Source: Tubiluchus corallicola
Taxonomy: Eukaryota > Priapulida > Priapulimorpha > Priapulimorphida > Tubiluchidae
Assembly (NCBI GenBank): GCA_030141605.1
Contig: JAQGDQ010000245.1
Span: 1 to 64,000 of the forward strand
Direction: 5' to 3'
Length of the DNA: 64,000 bases
Below the pieces are notes generated by a model, which made no database searches, was not told the DNA's origin, and saw only the letters and a list, made by a program, of their open reading frames with translations. Below, one piece after another: positions 37,499 to 51,000 of this stretch (the first letter of the stretch is position 1; each line of letters starts with the position of its first letter). The position numbers were made by a program, and so were the translations under genes.

Positions 37499-40400
37499 AT
37501 GTGTACAATGCTCAAGTTTTCTGCTTACATTCCAGTGCTTCTACTACTTTTTCTTCTGCCTGGTAAGTCAGTGTATATGCTAGAAAAGTCAGTTTGTGTA
37601 ATAGAAAATCGCAACTGCAGAAGTTAGTGCATAATTATTCAAACCAAGGTTCTGTTCAAGTAATGTGAACTCAGTGCTTTAAGAAGCTTAAAACTTTTGG
37701 AACTTTCATTCTAATTTTAACATAAAAATAAAGTTGTTGATCATGCTTGTTTGCGGCAAGACAAAATATGCTATTCTTCACTGCAACAAACGTGGTTACC
37801 AAGGATAGGCTACTTTGGTGTGATATGTACTGATGCTTCTTCAATAGTTTAGTTTGAAATTATACTTCAGAAATAAACTAGTTCTGTAAGTTCCTGCTGT
37901 TTTAAATACAAGGAACTAAGCAGTAAGCATAGCCTGATAAAAAGTTTTTATAATCCCAGTTTCTTCTTGAAAAGTGCTTTTTATAATGTTTACAAGCATT
38001 GCAATCGTCATTTTTGAAATACGTGCAACAAACCTCTTGCATGTTTGAATTAAATTTTTTAAATTTAAAATCACTTTAAATTTGTGAATTTGTGATCCTT
38101 TTATTGGTTCTCATAAATTTGTTATGAGAACTTCCAACTGTTTTGCCTGTAAAGCAATTTTGTGTAAAAGCTTTCATTGCTGTAAAGTGCTTTTCACTTT
38201 ACAGTGCAAAGCACCCAGTCATTTTAACTTGATCATTGACTGCATCTGTTAGAAAATACTGTTAAGTTTTTTACAATTTGTGACAGTAATAAATATTTTA
38301 TTTATAGTAATATTGATTATATGTCAGTCGTGACAAGTTTCTGACAACCGTGAATATTTATTCTATAATTGCCTTAACAGAGAACAAGTTAGGTAGACTT
38401 TGCACTAAAGTTGAAACAACTCAGATGTTGCACTTGCTAATGATAACATTTTTCACTTTTTGTAAACTGAGATGGGAGCTTAACTGACTGTACTTTTAAA
38501 TGTTTACTTGCATGTAAAAAGCAATAGTTTTCTGCCCAGTTTTCTGTTAATTTTGGAACAAGAATTATGTTTCTCTTGCTCAAGTAAAGAAACAAGTGGA
38601 ATAATACTAACTACCTAAGATATAAAATCTGAGTTGGTTTGCCATTATAATGAGTGAAACGTGAAATCTATGATTACTTCTATGTACATAATGCAATATT
38701 CAAACATTCGCAGCATAATTGGAAATTATTTAATATTATTATTCATGTAGTCTGCTGCTAGGTGTTATCTTTATAATGCTTGGCCGCACATGTAGTTTTT
38801 CAAGTATTAACAGTTAGCTGCTACCTGTACAAATGCAAGATCTAGAGGCACTAGGTATTTGTTAATGCACTGCACTATTTAACTCACATTATATGCAATG
38901 GTAAACTGTTTCCCAAAGTATTTTTGTGAAACCCACAATGAAGAATACTCATGCTTTATGTTGCTTTTACAGGAAAATCAAATTATTTCGTTTTACTATA
39001 TTTCTTTACACTATATAGAACTACTAGTACAAATTTTGCCTCTGTGCTTTAGTAGCAAAATAGCATTCTATACAGCGCATGGTAAAAATGGCTCAGGTAA
39101 AAATGGCACAGGAAAAAATGGCACGGTAAAAATGGCACAAGAAAAAATGACACAGGAAGGAATGGCACAAATGGAAAAGTAAGAAAAAATGACACAATAT
39201 GCCATTTTCATGCACTTAATTGCTATAATAAAACTAGAATACACTCAGTAGGAAGCAGATCTCAGCCAAAGCTGAACACTCCTAAACTTTTTCGTATATT
39301 CGTGTGATTCTTTTTGATTAAAAAACGTAAAACTAAGATAAACAAGCAAACATACAAAAATGTACTTATATTAGTATTATGTAGACTAGCAAAAGATTCA
39401 CAAGCTATTTTGCTTACTAAATAGAATTATAAACAATAGTTCACGAATATTCCACTTACTGTTTATCTACTTTCCTTTAACCATTAATTTTGGTGATGCT
39501 AATTGACTGATTTACGTACTAAGCGAGCTGCTAAGGCTATAAATACATTAATAAGTAAAGGTTTTAGATGGCATTACACAGTTTTCCAAATGAGAATTTC
39601 TTGAAATGGAACCTGGAATTAACTTGTAGTTGTTTGTCCTTGTGGAGGTAATGAAAGCAAGTACTAATCACTCCATCTGAGACCTCCATGAAATGTTTCT
39701 GTACGTGATGTTTTGTCAAGTTTTGTGAAGAAGGAATGGGTGAAATAATGCCCATTTTGGCAGCTTATAGGCACCTTCTCCACAAAGTTTCCTGGAAATC
39801 TGTTAGGTAGTTTTTTTCATAATGGGCTTTGCATAAGAGACAAAAAACAACCAAGCAAACAAACAAACTGCGTTGAAGCATAACTTCCTTGGCAGAGGTA
39901 AAAATAACTAAATAATTATTTCCCACAGTAACCTTAACCCTAAACTCATATTTTACTAACTGCCATTTTTTCCTGTGTCATTTTTACCCTGCCGTCTTTG
40001 CTTATATTCTTATATACAATATCAAATTTAGCACATTAACATGTACTCTCAACATGTACATTGAATAGTTACCACCATATTGCTGTTTGTGCATTACATA
40101 CCTGAGTGCTGATGTTAAGTCTTATTTGTTATTATTGTAAGGTTCAGTAAAGTCTCAATGCACATTGGTGTATATGACAGAGGCTGATGTGGCCAACAGA
40201 CTTGTGCTAGAGTTCAGAGTTTGTGGTACATGCATTACATACCTGAGTGCTGATGTTAAGTCTTATTTGTTATTATTGTAAGGTTCAGTAAAGTCTCAGC
40301 GCACATGGGTGTATATGACAGAGGAAAGCAGTCCTTTGAAACATTCTCTTACTGATGTGGCCAACAGACTTGTGCTAGAGTTCAGAGTTTGTGGTGATAC

Positions 40401-42098
40401 AAATTCAGGTGACTTTATATATCTTGATTACGTGTTTATAGCGATCCTTGAGAAAAGAAATTTGTGAAACCACATTTGTGAAAGTACTAATTTATTACTA
40501 CAACTAACTTAAAGTTCTGTTTGCACATACATGTCAGGTGACACTTATAGATAAATGAGAAAACATGAAATTATGCTGTTGTTTAGTAATATATTAGTGT
40601 GTCTGCATGGATTCACACTTTAGAGGTATTACGTATATGTACTAATACGTTTTAGTATTTCAAATCAAACTGTAAACCAACAACAGTATACTATTACTTT
40701 TTTGTAACAAGGACTAAATTTTGCTGACGAAGTATTTTTGGTTACTTCTATAAATGATTCGTATAATTTTTCCACAACCTTGTAAATTAGCTTGATACAT
40801 ATTACCGGGTCTATGTAACATCTTGTATCTATTCTAGGAGCTGTCTTGATGTTTGCTGAAAAAAATGATACTTATTTTCTTGTTGGTGTCAAGGATGCAC
40901 GTGTTATTGTTCAATGGGGATCGTTAGGTCCAAAGCCTTTTAATGTGCAGGTATATAACTTGGTTTCTTCACTCAGTCATTTATTTATCTGCTTATATTT
41001 CTTTATTCATTCATTTATCCTTTTATTTGTTTATTTATTTATTTGTCCATTTAATAATTCAAATAATTAAATATTTGGTTTAGTACTCCTTTTGTTCATT
41101 TATTTATTTACTGTTTCATTTATTCATTCTCTTTTTTGAAGTCACTTTTTCACATGCATTTAGCAGTAAGCAGTTGTCTTTTATAAAACTTGAAGTGGGT
41201 TTATAAAACCTGAAAATAAGTGTCTATTCTAATTCATTTTAAGTAGATAAGTTTTAGCAATTTTAAGTATAGTGGCGTGTACTTATAACTGTTGTCATTG
41301 CTGGAAAGTTTGTTATTAGAAATTATGCCTGAGGAATCAGGTTGTTTTAAATATATTTTGCTATGTATGTTTCGAAATGTTGCATTACATTCTATGCAAT
41401 TGCTTTTTGTCTGAATTTATGTTAGACATCTTCTGTATAATTTGCAACTTTTGTCTGTATTCCATTGATTATATCATTTTTCAGCTATATATTGGTAAGC
41501 GGCGCAGTATTGAACCACGGAAAACCTATGTCGTAGAACTTCTACAGTTATCTTCATCAGTATTTACATCAAGTTCAATAAATAATAAAACTGTCCCAGT
41601 GACGTCAGCAGAAACTGCTGTCTTAAGCTCTAAAAGCTTGCCTGATGGTTTTGTGTATTTTGGACACTATGGCACTGCTACTATACTGGAGGTGAGAAAT
41701 CCGATTGTTTGGTTAACATTTAATTACTGTTGAGTGCATTCACCATTTAATATGAACTTTGAATGTGTTAAGAAATTATTTTTATTTTTTTAAGTGGTTC
41801 ACTGAATCAGCTTAATTTCATTTTTGTTTTGTGATTTATAAAAGCCAAAATAAACCAAATGCAGAATAAGCTATTGAAAAGGTGTCATGTCTGACATTAT
41901 ACACAAAAAAAAACTTTGAAACAATAAAATTTGTACACTACACATCTGTTATTTTTCAGAAGTTCAGGTACATCTTTCCAGGCACTCAGCCAGTTTGTTT
42001 AGGTTCCATCACCATAGGCACTAAATTACTGGATTTCTCCCGTTCTTCTGCTGTGCCTTGTCCTGCTGAGCTGTGTGGCTGTCAACCTGGTTTCCAGG
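37499..42098 (+). CDS. Crumbs-like gene: signal peptide and N-terminal laminin-G-like exons 1-5
   Basis: Exon 1 starts at ATG 37499 (in-frame TGA just upstream; a second ATG at 37508 also works) and encodes a hydrophobic leader ending FLLPG. Exons 2-5 give one diverged laminin-G-like fold: [11 protein letters not shown] at its start, [19 protein letters not shown] as the usual self-exposed strand pair, [10 protein letters not shown], and [10 protein letters not shown] at the C-terminal conserved end, followed by [14 protein letters not shown] leading into the first EGF. The domain assignment rests on this layout; it is weaker than for the second laminin G. Confidence 0.75.
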
Positions 42099-45000
42099 GT
42101 AATTGCCTGTCTCTAAAATGTTATTTCGTAACTATATTGACAGGGATAATTTGCATATAAAGCTTTTGTGTAAAACTAATTTATTACGGTTAAGTATGTT
42201 TGAGGTAACCTACTAGAAAAGCTTCTTCTATATATTGCAGGTACATTTTGTGAAATTGAAATTAATGAATGCTGGGAGCCAGTTTCTCATCAGTGCCAAA
42301 ATGGAGCTACATGTGTAGACGAGATAAATTCTTACTCTTGCACTTGTCCTCCTCAATGGACTGGAATCTTTTGTGAAACGGTACATGATTATTTGATAAC
42401 TTGCACTTAGCATGAATGGAACATATTATGCAGTAAATATCATTAAAGTCTAAGTTGATAAGCTGACACCAAATTTCAAAATTGGAAATTATATACGGCA
42501 TACCAGCTGCATAATTTACCAACCGATATTTCGTCAAACGAATAATCCTCTTGAAAAGTAGTTCTGAACACTTTAAATACAAACAATTCTTCCTATAGTG
42601 CATATATAATGCTTCACTGCCTGTTTCTGTTAATGTTATGATACTCCTTCTAGGTGAGAGAGTTTGAACCATGGTGTAAAGGTATCCCATGTTTGCACAA
42701 CAGCACTTGTATCGAGGAGGAAAATGGCTTCAGGTGCTCTTGTTCTGTTGGTTTCACAGGCAGACTGTGTGAAGCGGACATTGATGAGTGCAGCCACTTG
42801 CCTTCTCCCTGCAAAAATTATGTTTCTTGTGAGAACACTTTGGGTAGTTTTATTTGCCATTGTATGCAAGGTGAGTGGTGTGCTTTGGCTGTTCAAATTT
42901 TAATTCTCTGTATTGTTTCTTTTTGTTGATCGGGTTGGTTTTAACAGTGTCATGGCCAAAAGAATAAGACCATTTAACAAAAAAACTTTTTTTGCTCATC
43001 TGTTATTAAACCAGCACTGTCCATTATTAATGTCATTCATACAAGTGCAAAGTGCAGCTGACTTCTGAGCATTCACCCACATGTTTAAAAGTGATTTTTG
43101 TAATTTTTTGCCAGTTTTCTGAATTTCATGCTATTTATTCATAGGAGGATAAAAGTAATGATGGTCTTACTCTTTTGGGCATGACTGTATGTAAGTAACT
43201 GTACATATAGTTTCTGGCACAGCAGTTAATACTGCGCATATTATTTTAATTAAATCAGCTTCTATGCATTAATAAGAGTCTTATTTGAAAGGTCTCATGA
43301 ATTGCAAGCACACATTCAGTAAGCTTATGTAGACTTTATAAATTATGCATGATAATCGAACAAGTTTATAAATGTAACTGAAATATATACCACAGTGATT
43401 TAACACAATTTTGGATGATTACTTGCCATAGATGATAAACTGTAGATGGAAAAGAAATGAAGCATCTTCCCATCTTGCTTTTCCAGTGTTTCCTTCATAA
43501 CTTGATATTTGATGACAGCTGCAAAGATTTAACACCTGAGGATTTTACAATAAATGTATTTTGTTATATCCTAAGAATATCAGTCAATTATACAGGTCTT
43601 CATTACATATTGTGCTGGCAGCAACTTGAGTTCCAATTATGTATTTTCACTTTCCAAAAAAAGGCATTTTCCTTTTTAGGTTTTTCAGGACCTAGCTGTG
43701 AAGATGACATTAACTATTGCTTGTCAGTACCTTGCCAGTTTGGTGGAACTTGTATAGATGGATTGGATGGTTATAGGTAAGTGGTGTGCACTACAGATGA
43801 GTACACATTTGGTAGCAGCATTTGTTAAAACTTGCAATGGAGCATTACAAGGTTGTTTAGCAAACTATAACTCATTACGAAAGCAGAATTATCATTTTGC
43901 ATGTACATGTTGATGTTAGTTATAAAGCATTTGAAAAGAAATTTATGTAATATACATTATACAATAATAATAAAATGCAATGTTTACAGATGTATATGTC
44001 TTGATGAATTCACTGGAGATAATTGTGAAGGTGTTTTGCAAGGATGTGGAGATAACAGTCCTTGTAGTATTCATTCAGTCTGCATCCAACAATCTACAGG
44101 TAGGCCACATTAGACAGATGCCAAAATCATTGATGAACTACATCTTTGGGCCAGTCAATTAGGAAAAAGCAATATCTTGAGTCTTACTTGAACATTTCAA
44201 TTATTTTTTGTAAGATTGTGTCAGAGATGTTACGCTCTTGTAAGGGGATTTTGTGTCATTGACATTATGGGTATTTAGTAAATATGGACTGCTAATCAAA
44301 TCAGGGATGCATTTGCAACAGTTGTATTTGCTAACACATTTCCTTACCTGTAAAATGAAGTAGTTCATTATTAAGGATAATTTCTTACCACTAAGGGACC
44401 AGAAATGTCTTGGCCTTGTTTCAATATGTATACTTTCTCCCTCAAAGCGAAAAATACTGGGTGGATGAAACCAGCGGCTACCCATCAATTTAGTTGCCAT
44501 GCCTGGCATTTCTTAACTTAGTAGTGAACCAGACACTGTGAATATTCAGTCATTTTTCTTACACACCCATACTCTCTGGTGGCTCAGACCCTGGACTGGG
44601 TTTCATGGTAATGATTATAAGGCAGCATATCGGTTAGCATAGCGGCTACCCATCAATTTATTTGCCATGCCTGGCATTGCTTAACTTAGTAGTGAACCAG
44701 ACACTGTGAATATTCAGTCATTTTTCTTACACACCCATACTCTCTGGTGGCTCAGACCCTGGACTGGGTTTCATGGTAATGATTATAAGGCAGCATATCT
44801 GGTATAGATAATATTAAATCCATGTGAATTTTTAACAACTTTTCTTGTCTTCAGGTCAAATACAGTGTTTTTGTGATGATGGATATTACGGAATCTATTG
44901 TGAGCATGAAATTAATGAGTGCGCTTCTACTCCGTGCTATAATGGTGGAACTTGTTTTGATGGAGTAGCAACATTTTACTGCATGTGCCCACCAGGTATG

Positions 45001-48000
45001 CTGATTGTATCAAGCATATGTTTGATATGAAATGCCATTATTACCTAAAAATATGGACTTTATACTTTATGACTTTGTCGAATTCTCTCTGTTGACATAC
45101 CTAGTCTTACTGTGTATAGTATGTATAGTAAATTTAAGGAAAACAAACTATTTTCTTAGTGCTTTCTTACACACTTACTTTTATTTCATTGCTATCCTGC
45201 TTACTTAATTGCTTACTTACCTACTTACTTATCAACAACACGATAGCACTATCATTAACAACAGTGCTAGCTCTACAGTAACACTAATGATGCATCAACA
45301 GCAATGATGTCAACAGCAACAAAAATTCTAATGTTGCAATTGTACATCATAACTACCTGAAGTATGGGTATAAACTAATTAATTTTGTTATTTTACAGGT
45401 TATACAAGTAGAGACTGCTCCGTGGATGTGGATGAATGCTACTCTGAACCATGTATGAATGGTGGTATGTGCATTGAATCAGCCATCAATGAGTTTCAAT
45501 GTCTGTGTCCAACCGGATTCACAGGCTCCACTTGTGAGACAAATGTGAATGACTGTTTGCCTGATCCTTGTAATGTGACCCATAGCAAGTGTGTAGATGT
45601 TATAGCAGGCTACAGGTCAGTAAGATCTATTTTTAGAAGTATATTTAGGAGTCTGTTCTAGAAAAGTTCACTAATATTTTATGAGCCTGTCTTCCATTGT
45701 TTACTTATCTTTGATAGTTCTAAACAAAGTATTGCTCATATACATACTAATGTATAATAGTAAATCATTTGATCAAGCATCACAAAACTGTGAGGTGTCA
45801 ATGATGTGTGCTATATATTGAATTTTAAGTTAATTTTGAACACAGCTAAGTAGTCTAAAATTAGTTATTTTTTTAATCTGTTAATGTTCAATCTTAAGTA
45901 AAACCTGGATTGTGTAGCATGCATTATTATCAGGTAAATATCATATTGGTGTGATATGGAAATATATTGTCCAATTAGCATCTAATTCGTTCGTAGACAT
46001 GCCAGTTGATGTAGTTTTCATTTATGTGTAAATTCATCATAAATCAAAAAAATTAAGTGATTTTTGTTTCTTTCGATAGCAATAGACCTTTGCTTTATGC
46101 GACACAAGTTTTTGATACTTTTTTATGAAATTTGGATTGGTTATAATTGACTTTCTATTATAAGTCAGTTATGACAAGGAAATTCAATATTGCCTTACTA
46201 CTTTACCCCTTTAGAATTCCTGTACCAGTTGTATAAGAGTTTGGTAAAAAAAAGTAAAGAATGAATGGACTAAGCAGCGGTTCATGAATTATATCTTGTA
46301 TAGATTTTGAACATAACGGCTTTATCTAGTAAGCAGTCATGCAAGTTTCTGCTTTTTCTAACCGCTTTGAAATTTTTGCAGTATGGTTGGTTGGCCAACA
46401 TATTTACCCAGTTTTTGAAGTTAACTATAAAAAAGCAAGCAAATAGTTTTGTTTGTGTTCAAGTGACTGATCAGAAACCAAAGCTGTTTTTACATCTCGT
46501 TTAGATGTGTCTGTCCTGATGGCTTCACTGGAAGCTCTTGCAACACATTGATTGATTATTGTCTTGATGTGAAGCCTTGTTTAAATGGAGGAAGTTGTTT
46601 TGGTGGAAGAGGTTCTTACGTCTGCAGGTATTGTTTAGTTTTTTGTATTTGTTCTACACATGTAAGTATTACACATGACGAATATGGCAGGGGGTCATAG
46701 AGACTTTACAGCTTACGTATAACTGTAAGCTTAGAAGAAATTGATGGATATTTGTAACTTGCAGCTTTGCAGAACTGTAATTCTCTAAGTATTACATGTT
46801 AAATGAATTTTAAACTTTAGGCAGGCAAACAAATGTAGGAAAATTCTGTGCTTAAAACAAATAAAAACCTGATAGTTACTCAAATCATAAATCATTGCTT
46901 TGGCAATACTGCATAGTTAGTCCCTGAGTCTAATTAGCTCAGCTTCTTATGAGAACTGTAATACCCCTGAAACAGGTCATCCTGAAGTTTTATTAAGAAA
47001 TTAAGAATTTTGCGACATTATTTAACCCACAGTAACCCACAACATGTTTTTAGCCACCTGGAGCATGTGTTGTCTGATTTTAGAGTTTTATCTGTATTAC
47101 AGTGTTGTACCACTTTTCACCGCTCTGTGTGTATTTTATTTTAGATGTCCATATCCATACGTTGGCGACATCTGCGAGGCTAATATCGACCCATGCTACA
47201 ATGTTAACTGTGAAAATGGTGGAACTTGTGTAAATGATCCACAAGAAGATGGCGGTTTTAGGTGTTATTGTGCACCAGGTTTTATAGGTATTCTAGGATA
47301 ATACTGTTAATATTTGGTTTGCTGTTATAGGGTACGTTGACATATTAAAAGACTAGGAGCTTTTCAAGCAATCTTCAATTGAAGATTTGCTTTTTAGCTG
47401 CTATGAGATTTTTCTAAGTTGATTTTACACTGATTTTGAAGATAATATAAAAATTACGGTTAAAAAGGAATATTTTTGGTAGACTCACCCATAATGACAT
47501 AGAATTACATAATTAACACACAAATACAAACATATTAGTTAGAGTCATTTTAATTAAAAAGTTAAGTGCAATTTTAGGCAATTTTTGACTTTGTAGGTGA
47601 AAGATGCGATGCAGATGTTTATGATTGCCTTTCTACCCCATGTCAAAACAATGGAACATGCATTGAAGGAACTGGTGGTCACATCTATTGCGCTTGTACG
47701 GAGTTTTATGATGGCAGCTTTTGTGAAGCGAGGAAGACTAACTGTACATCGAACCCCTGTTTTAATGATGCACATTGCATGGCTATTGACACTTTTCCTG
47801 GTAATGTGTGTTGTGGAATTTAAGTGTTTTTTATACCAGAAATTTTTATATTAACCGGCATGATAGACAAATTGAAAGCTCTTGATGTGTTATAAATTTT
47901 TGTAGGTTGAGAATTTCATTGATGTTACCTGTTTTTTTTTGTAAATTGCATGCATCTTGTGTTTAAATACTTCCAAAGCCTTGCACTGTTAAAAGAATTT

Positions 48001-51000
48001 TTTGGCATCTTTTTTGAAGAAATGTCGTCCTAGTTTTTAATGGCTAATCACATTCGTATTTTTATTTTTAATTATTTTACTGGGTGAGAGAGGCATAAAT
48101 GAGCTTATAAGCCTGGCTGTGGCGGTTAAGAAGCATTAACCCCTGGTACGGGTGAACACCAGTAAAATTTCTCAATAGCTTTTAGGTTTAGGTTATTTCT
48201 GTTTTGGGATATCATGGTAATATTAATAATCTATAATTACGTAATTTGTGTCCTTGATTTGGATCATAGTTTACTGTAGAGCAGCTGTGATGCGAAATTT
48301 GACTTTTTTGATTTGGTTATGAATTTAAATCATTGGTTTAAAGAAATTTGGTCAGATTGTTTTACATACTTTACTATTTCAACAGAAGAATCGTGTGTGC
48401 TATTAGAACTGAAAATGGCATCTGTGAACCTGAAAAGAAGGTTCTAATATGATATTTAGTTTTTATTTACATTCTCTTAAGTAATAAAGAAAACCTGAGT
48501 TTAATCTGCTAGTATTAATCACAAACATGTGCTGCGTGCTTTAATGCTATAATGCTTAACAGGCTTCAAGTGTGTTTGTGAAGCTGGATGGGAAGGACAG
48601 ACTTGTAACATTGATGTCAACGAATGTGCTGTCCATCCTGGTCTCTGTCAGAATGAAGGTCATTGTGTAAACAGATTTGGAACTTATGCTTGCTTATGTT
48701 CACCCTACTGGACGGGACAACATTGCGAGGTTGATGTCATTGAGTGTACTGAAACATCCTGCGTACATGGAACATGCGTTGAGCAAGAAGGTGTGATATA
48801 TTTTACTTTTTTAAACACAGCATTTGTCTGTAATATTTAGCTTTTTGGGTATGAAAGGTTTGGCTGACAATTTTTATTTACGAAGATGTGTATTTGCATT
48901 TCTAATCATTGGTTACTGAATTATGCCATACTTGATTGATTTTGAGGTAAAGTCACATTTACCTAAGATAGAGTCATTTGAGCTCGTCTTGTGCTAGTCA
49001 TCCATATTTGTTTAATATACTTTCCCCAAACCACTTCAGTTCAATTGTGACTATCTAAATCCTTAATTTTTCCTAGGTGATGATTACTTATGTGATTGTT
49101 TTGCTGGCTACACTGGAATGGATTGTGAAACACAAATACAAGCATGTGAGAAATCGCCGTGTTTGAACAATGGAACGTGTATAGATCAGAATGAGTCATA
49201 TGTCTGTGCCTGCTCTTCTCTATACACAGGTACTTATCTTATATAAAGTTAAACTTGTCACTTTTACTAACGCTATATTTAGTTACAGTATACAGCCTCA
49301 ACTAGCTGTTTGGAAGTGTGGTTTCAGAATAATTATGACTACAAAGTATAATTAAATTTTCCCAACATATATGTGGTTTGTCTAAGCATGTCGATAAGTA
49401 ACACTTTCTAGGTTGTAAAGTGTCTAATAGCAACAAGACTTGATGTGTGATTATTCGGTATAGTTGTACAACTTGATGAAACACAGACATTACTAGCTAT
49501 TTTAATGTACATCCATAACTGTAGCATAGGCACACAAATCTTGCACGTATTGTTGTTTTCGTGCAGTATGTATCTATATCATTCTGTTTTCACAGGTGAC
49601 CACTGCGGGGAGCTAGTGTCTAAAGGTGATGCATGTGCTAGTAGCCCCTGCTTGCATGGCAAATGTGTTGCTGATAGATATGGAGAGGATTATATTTGTA
49701 TATGTGATCAGGTGTGCTGTTTCTTTCATTTTCATTTTATATATTTGCAGTTTACACATATGTTACAATAGGTGCTGCTTAATAGATTCACTTTGGTGCA
49801 AAAGTGTTTTGACCCAATTAACCAACTGAACCTATTAGCCAATGGGCGTAGTATGTAGAAGTATGAGTCATCGCTTACCAACTTGGTAAGCACTGCAAAG
49901 GCTTCAAACAAACTATAGGAACGAACTAATGCTAAAATCCCAATGTGCAGTTATTTAAGAATATGGGTACTAATTTATATAAGTGAATTAATAAAAAAGA
50001 AAACGAAAAAGTAAAAAAATTGCACATATCTGTTTATTTACACTAAAAATTATAAAAATTCATGCAAGGTTGGTCATTTCTTCAAGAAGATGTTGGCTTA
50101 CAAAGTTTACTGATAAAAAAGTTGAAAGTCTGTTGCTTTATGCTTTCATGCAAAATACCTAGTGCCTAATGTGGTGCCCAATGTGCTTGAGCTGCAGTTG
50201 GTGATGCCCGTGTTTCTCCTGTGAAAAGAAGTGGGAGCTTTAAAAGCAAACCACTAGGCAAGTGATTGTGTTTAGCTTCCAGAAACAATGATATTAACTG
50301 CAGCTGACGAGCGGGTGGCAGGTTCAACGCAAAACTGCTGTGCTAGCATTTTAGCAGATGATAACTGTACCTGCTTAAAAACAAAACCGTACTTAACATG
50401 CTTGTTTCTAGGTACATTATGTTGTGCAAATTTGAAGTAAAGATGACAAACATTGTAAAAGCTCTTTTGTCACAAAAATAAAATAATTTTGTCTTATTTT
50501 AAGCACATGAAACAAAAATATTGCGTCAATTATGCGGAGTTATTTGAGTCGATTGCCAATGGTTTTTATATAAATTTGCATATAGAGCTATGGAAAGAGG
50601 AAGAGCTCGGCTACAATGTGTAAAGTTTTTTTTAAAAGTAAAACTTCTTTTATAAATTCCATTTTGATGCTCTCCCCCTTAGGAGACTAGCCATTATGGG
50701 ACACCTAGTCATTATTGTCATCGATTAGTTGATGTCTACTGCTATGTTAATAGTATTATTTAGTGTATTACCATTTTTGAATGAAAACGTTGTAATTTCA
50801 ATGCTTGTTCTTGCATTAATGATCCCTATCTTGTTCAAAATATTTTAGAGTGCATTTTGCTGGTATTGAAATTAAATCCACAATAATGTACTGAAACAAA
50901 CATGTACGTTATTTCACAATAGTTGTAACAGTTTAAATGGAATCGGAAATATTAGGTTACACTTGTTGCTTGTTACTAATTTGTATTGTGCTAATGTGTA

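Noticed and set aside
38898-39182. Open frame with GKNG repeats
   Set aside because: It is the translated minisatellite in intron 1 and is out of phase with neighbouring exons.
42228-42896. Antisense frames of up to 127 codons across exons 6-7
   Set aside because: They are shadows of the EGF exons on the opposite strand; no splice or domain support.
47145-47280. Alternative earlier donor (CCAG before GTTTTA) for exon 13 of the Crumbs-like gene
   Set aside because: GTTTTA is a poor donor, and using it would drop the GFIG residues that complete the EGF module; ATAG before GTATTC at 47287 completes it in phase.
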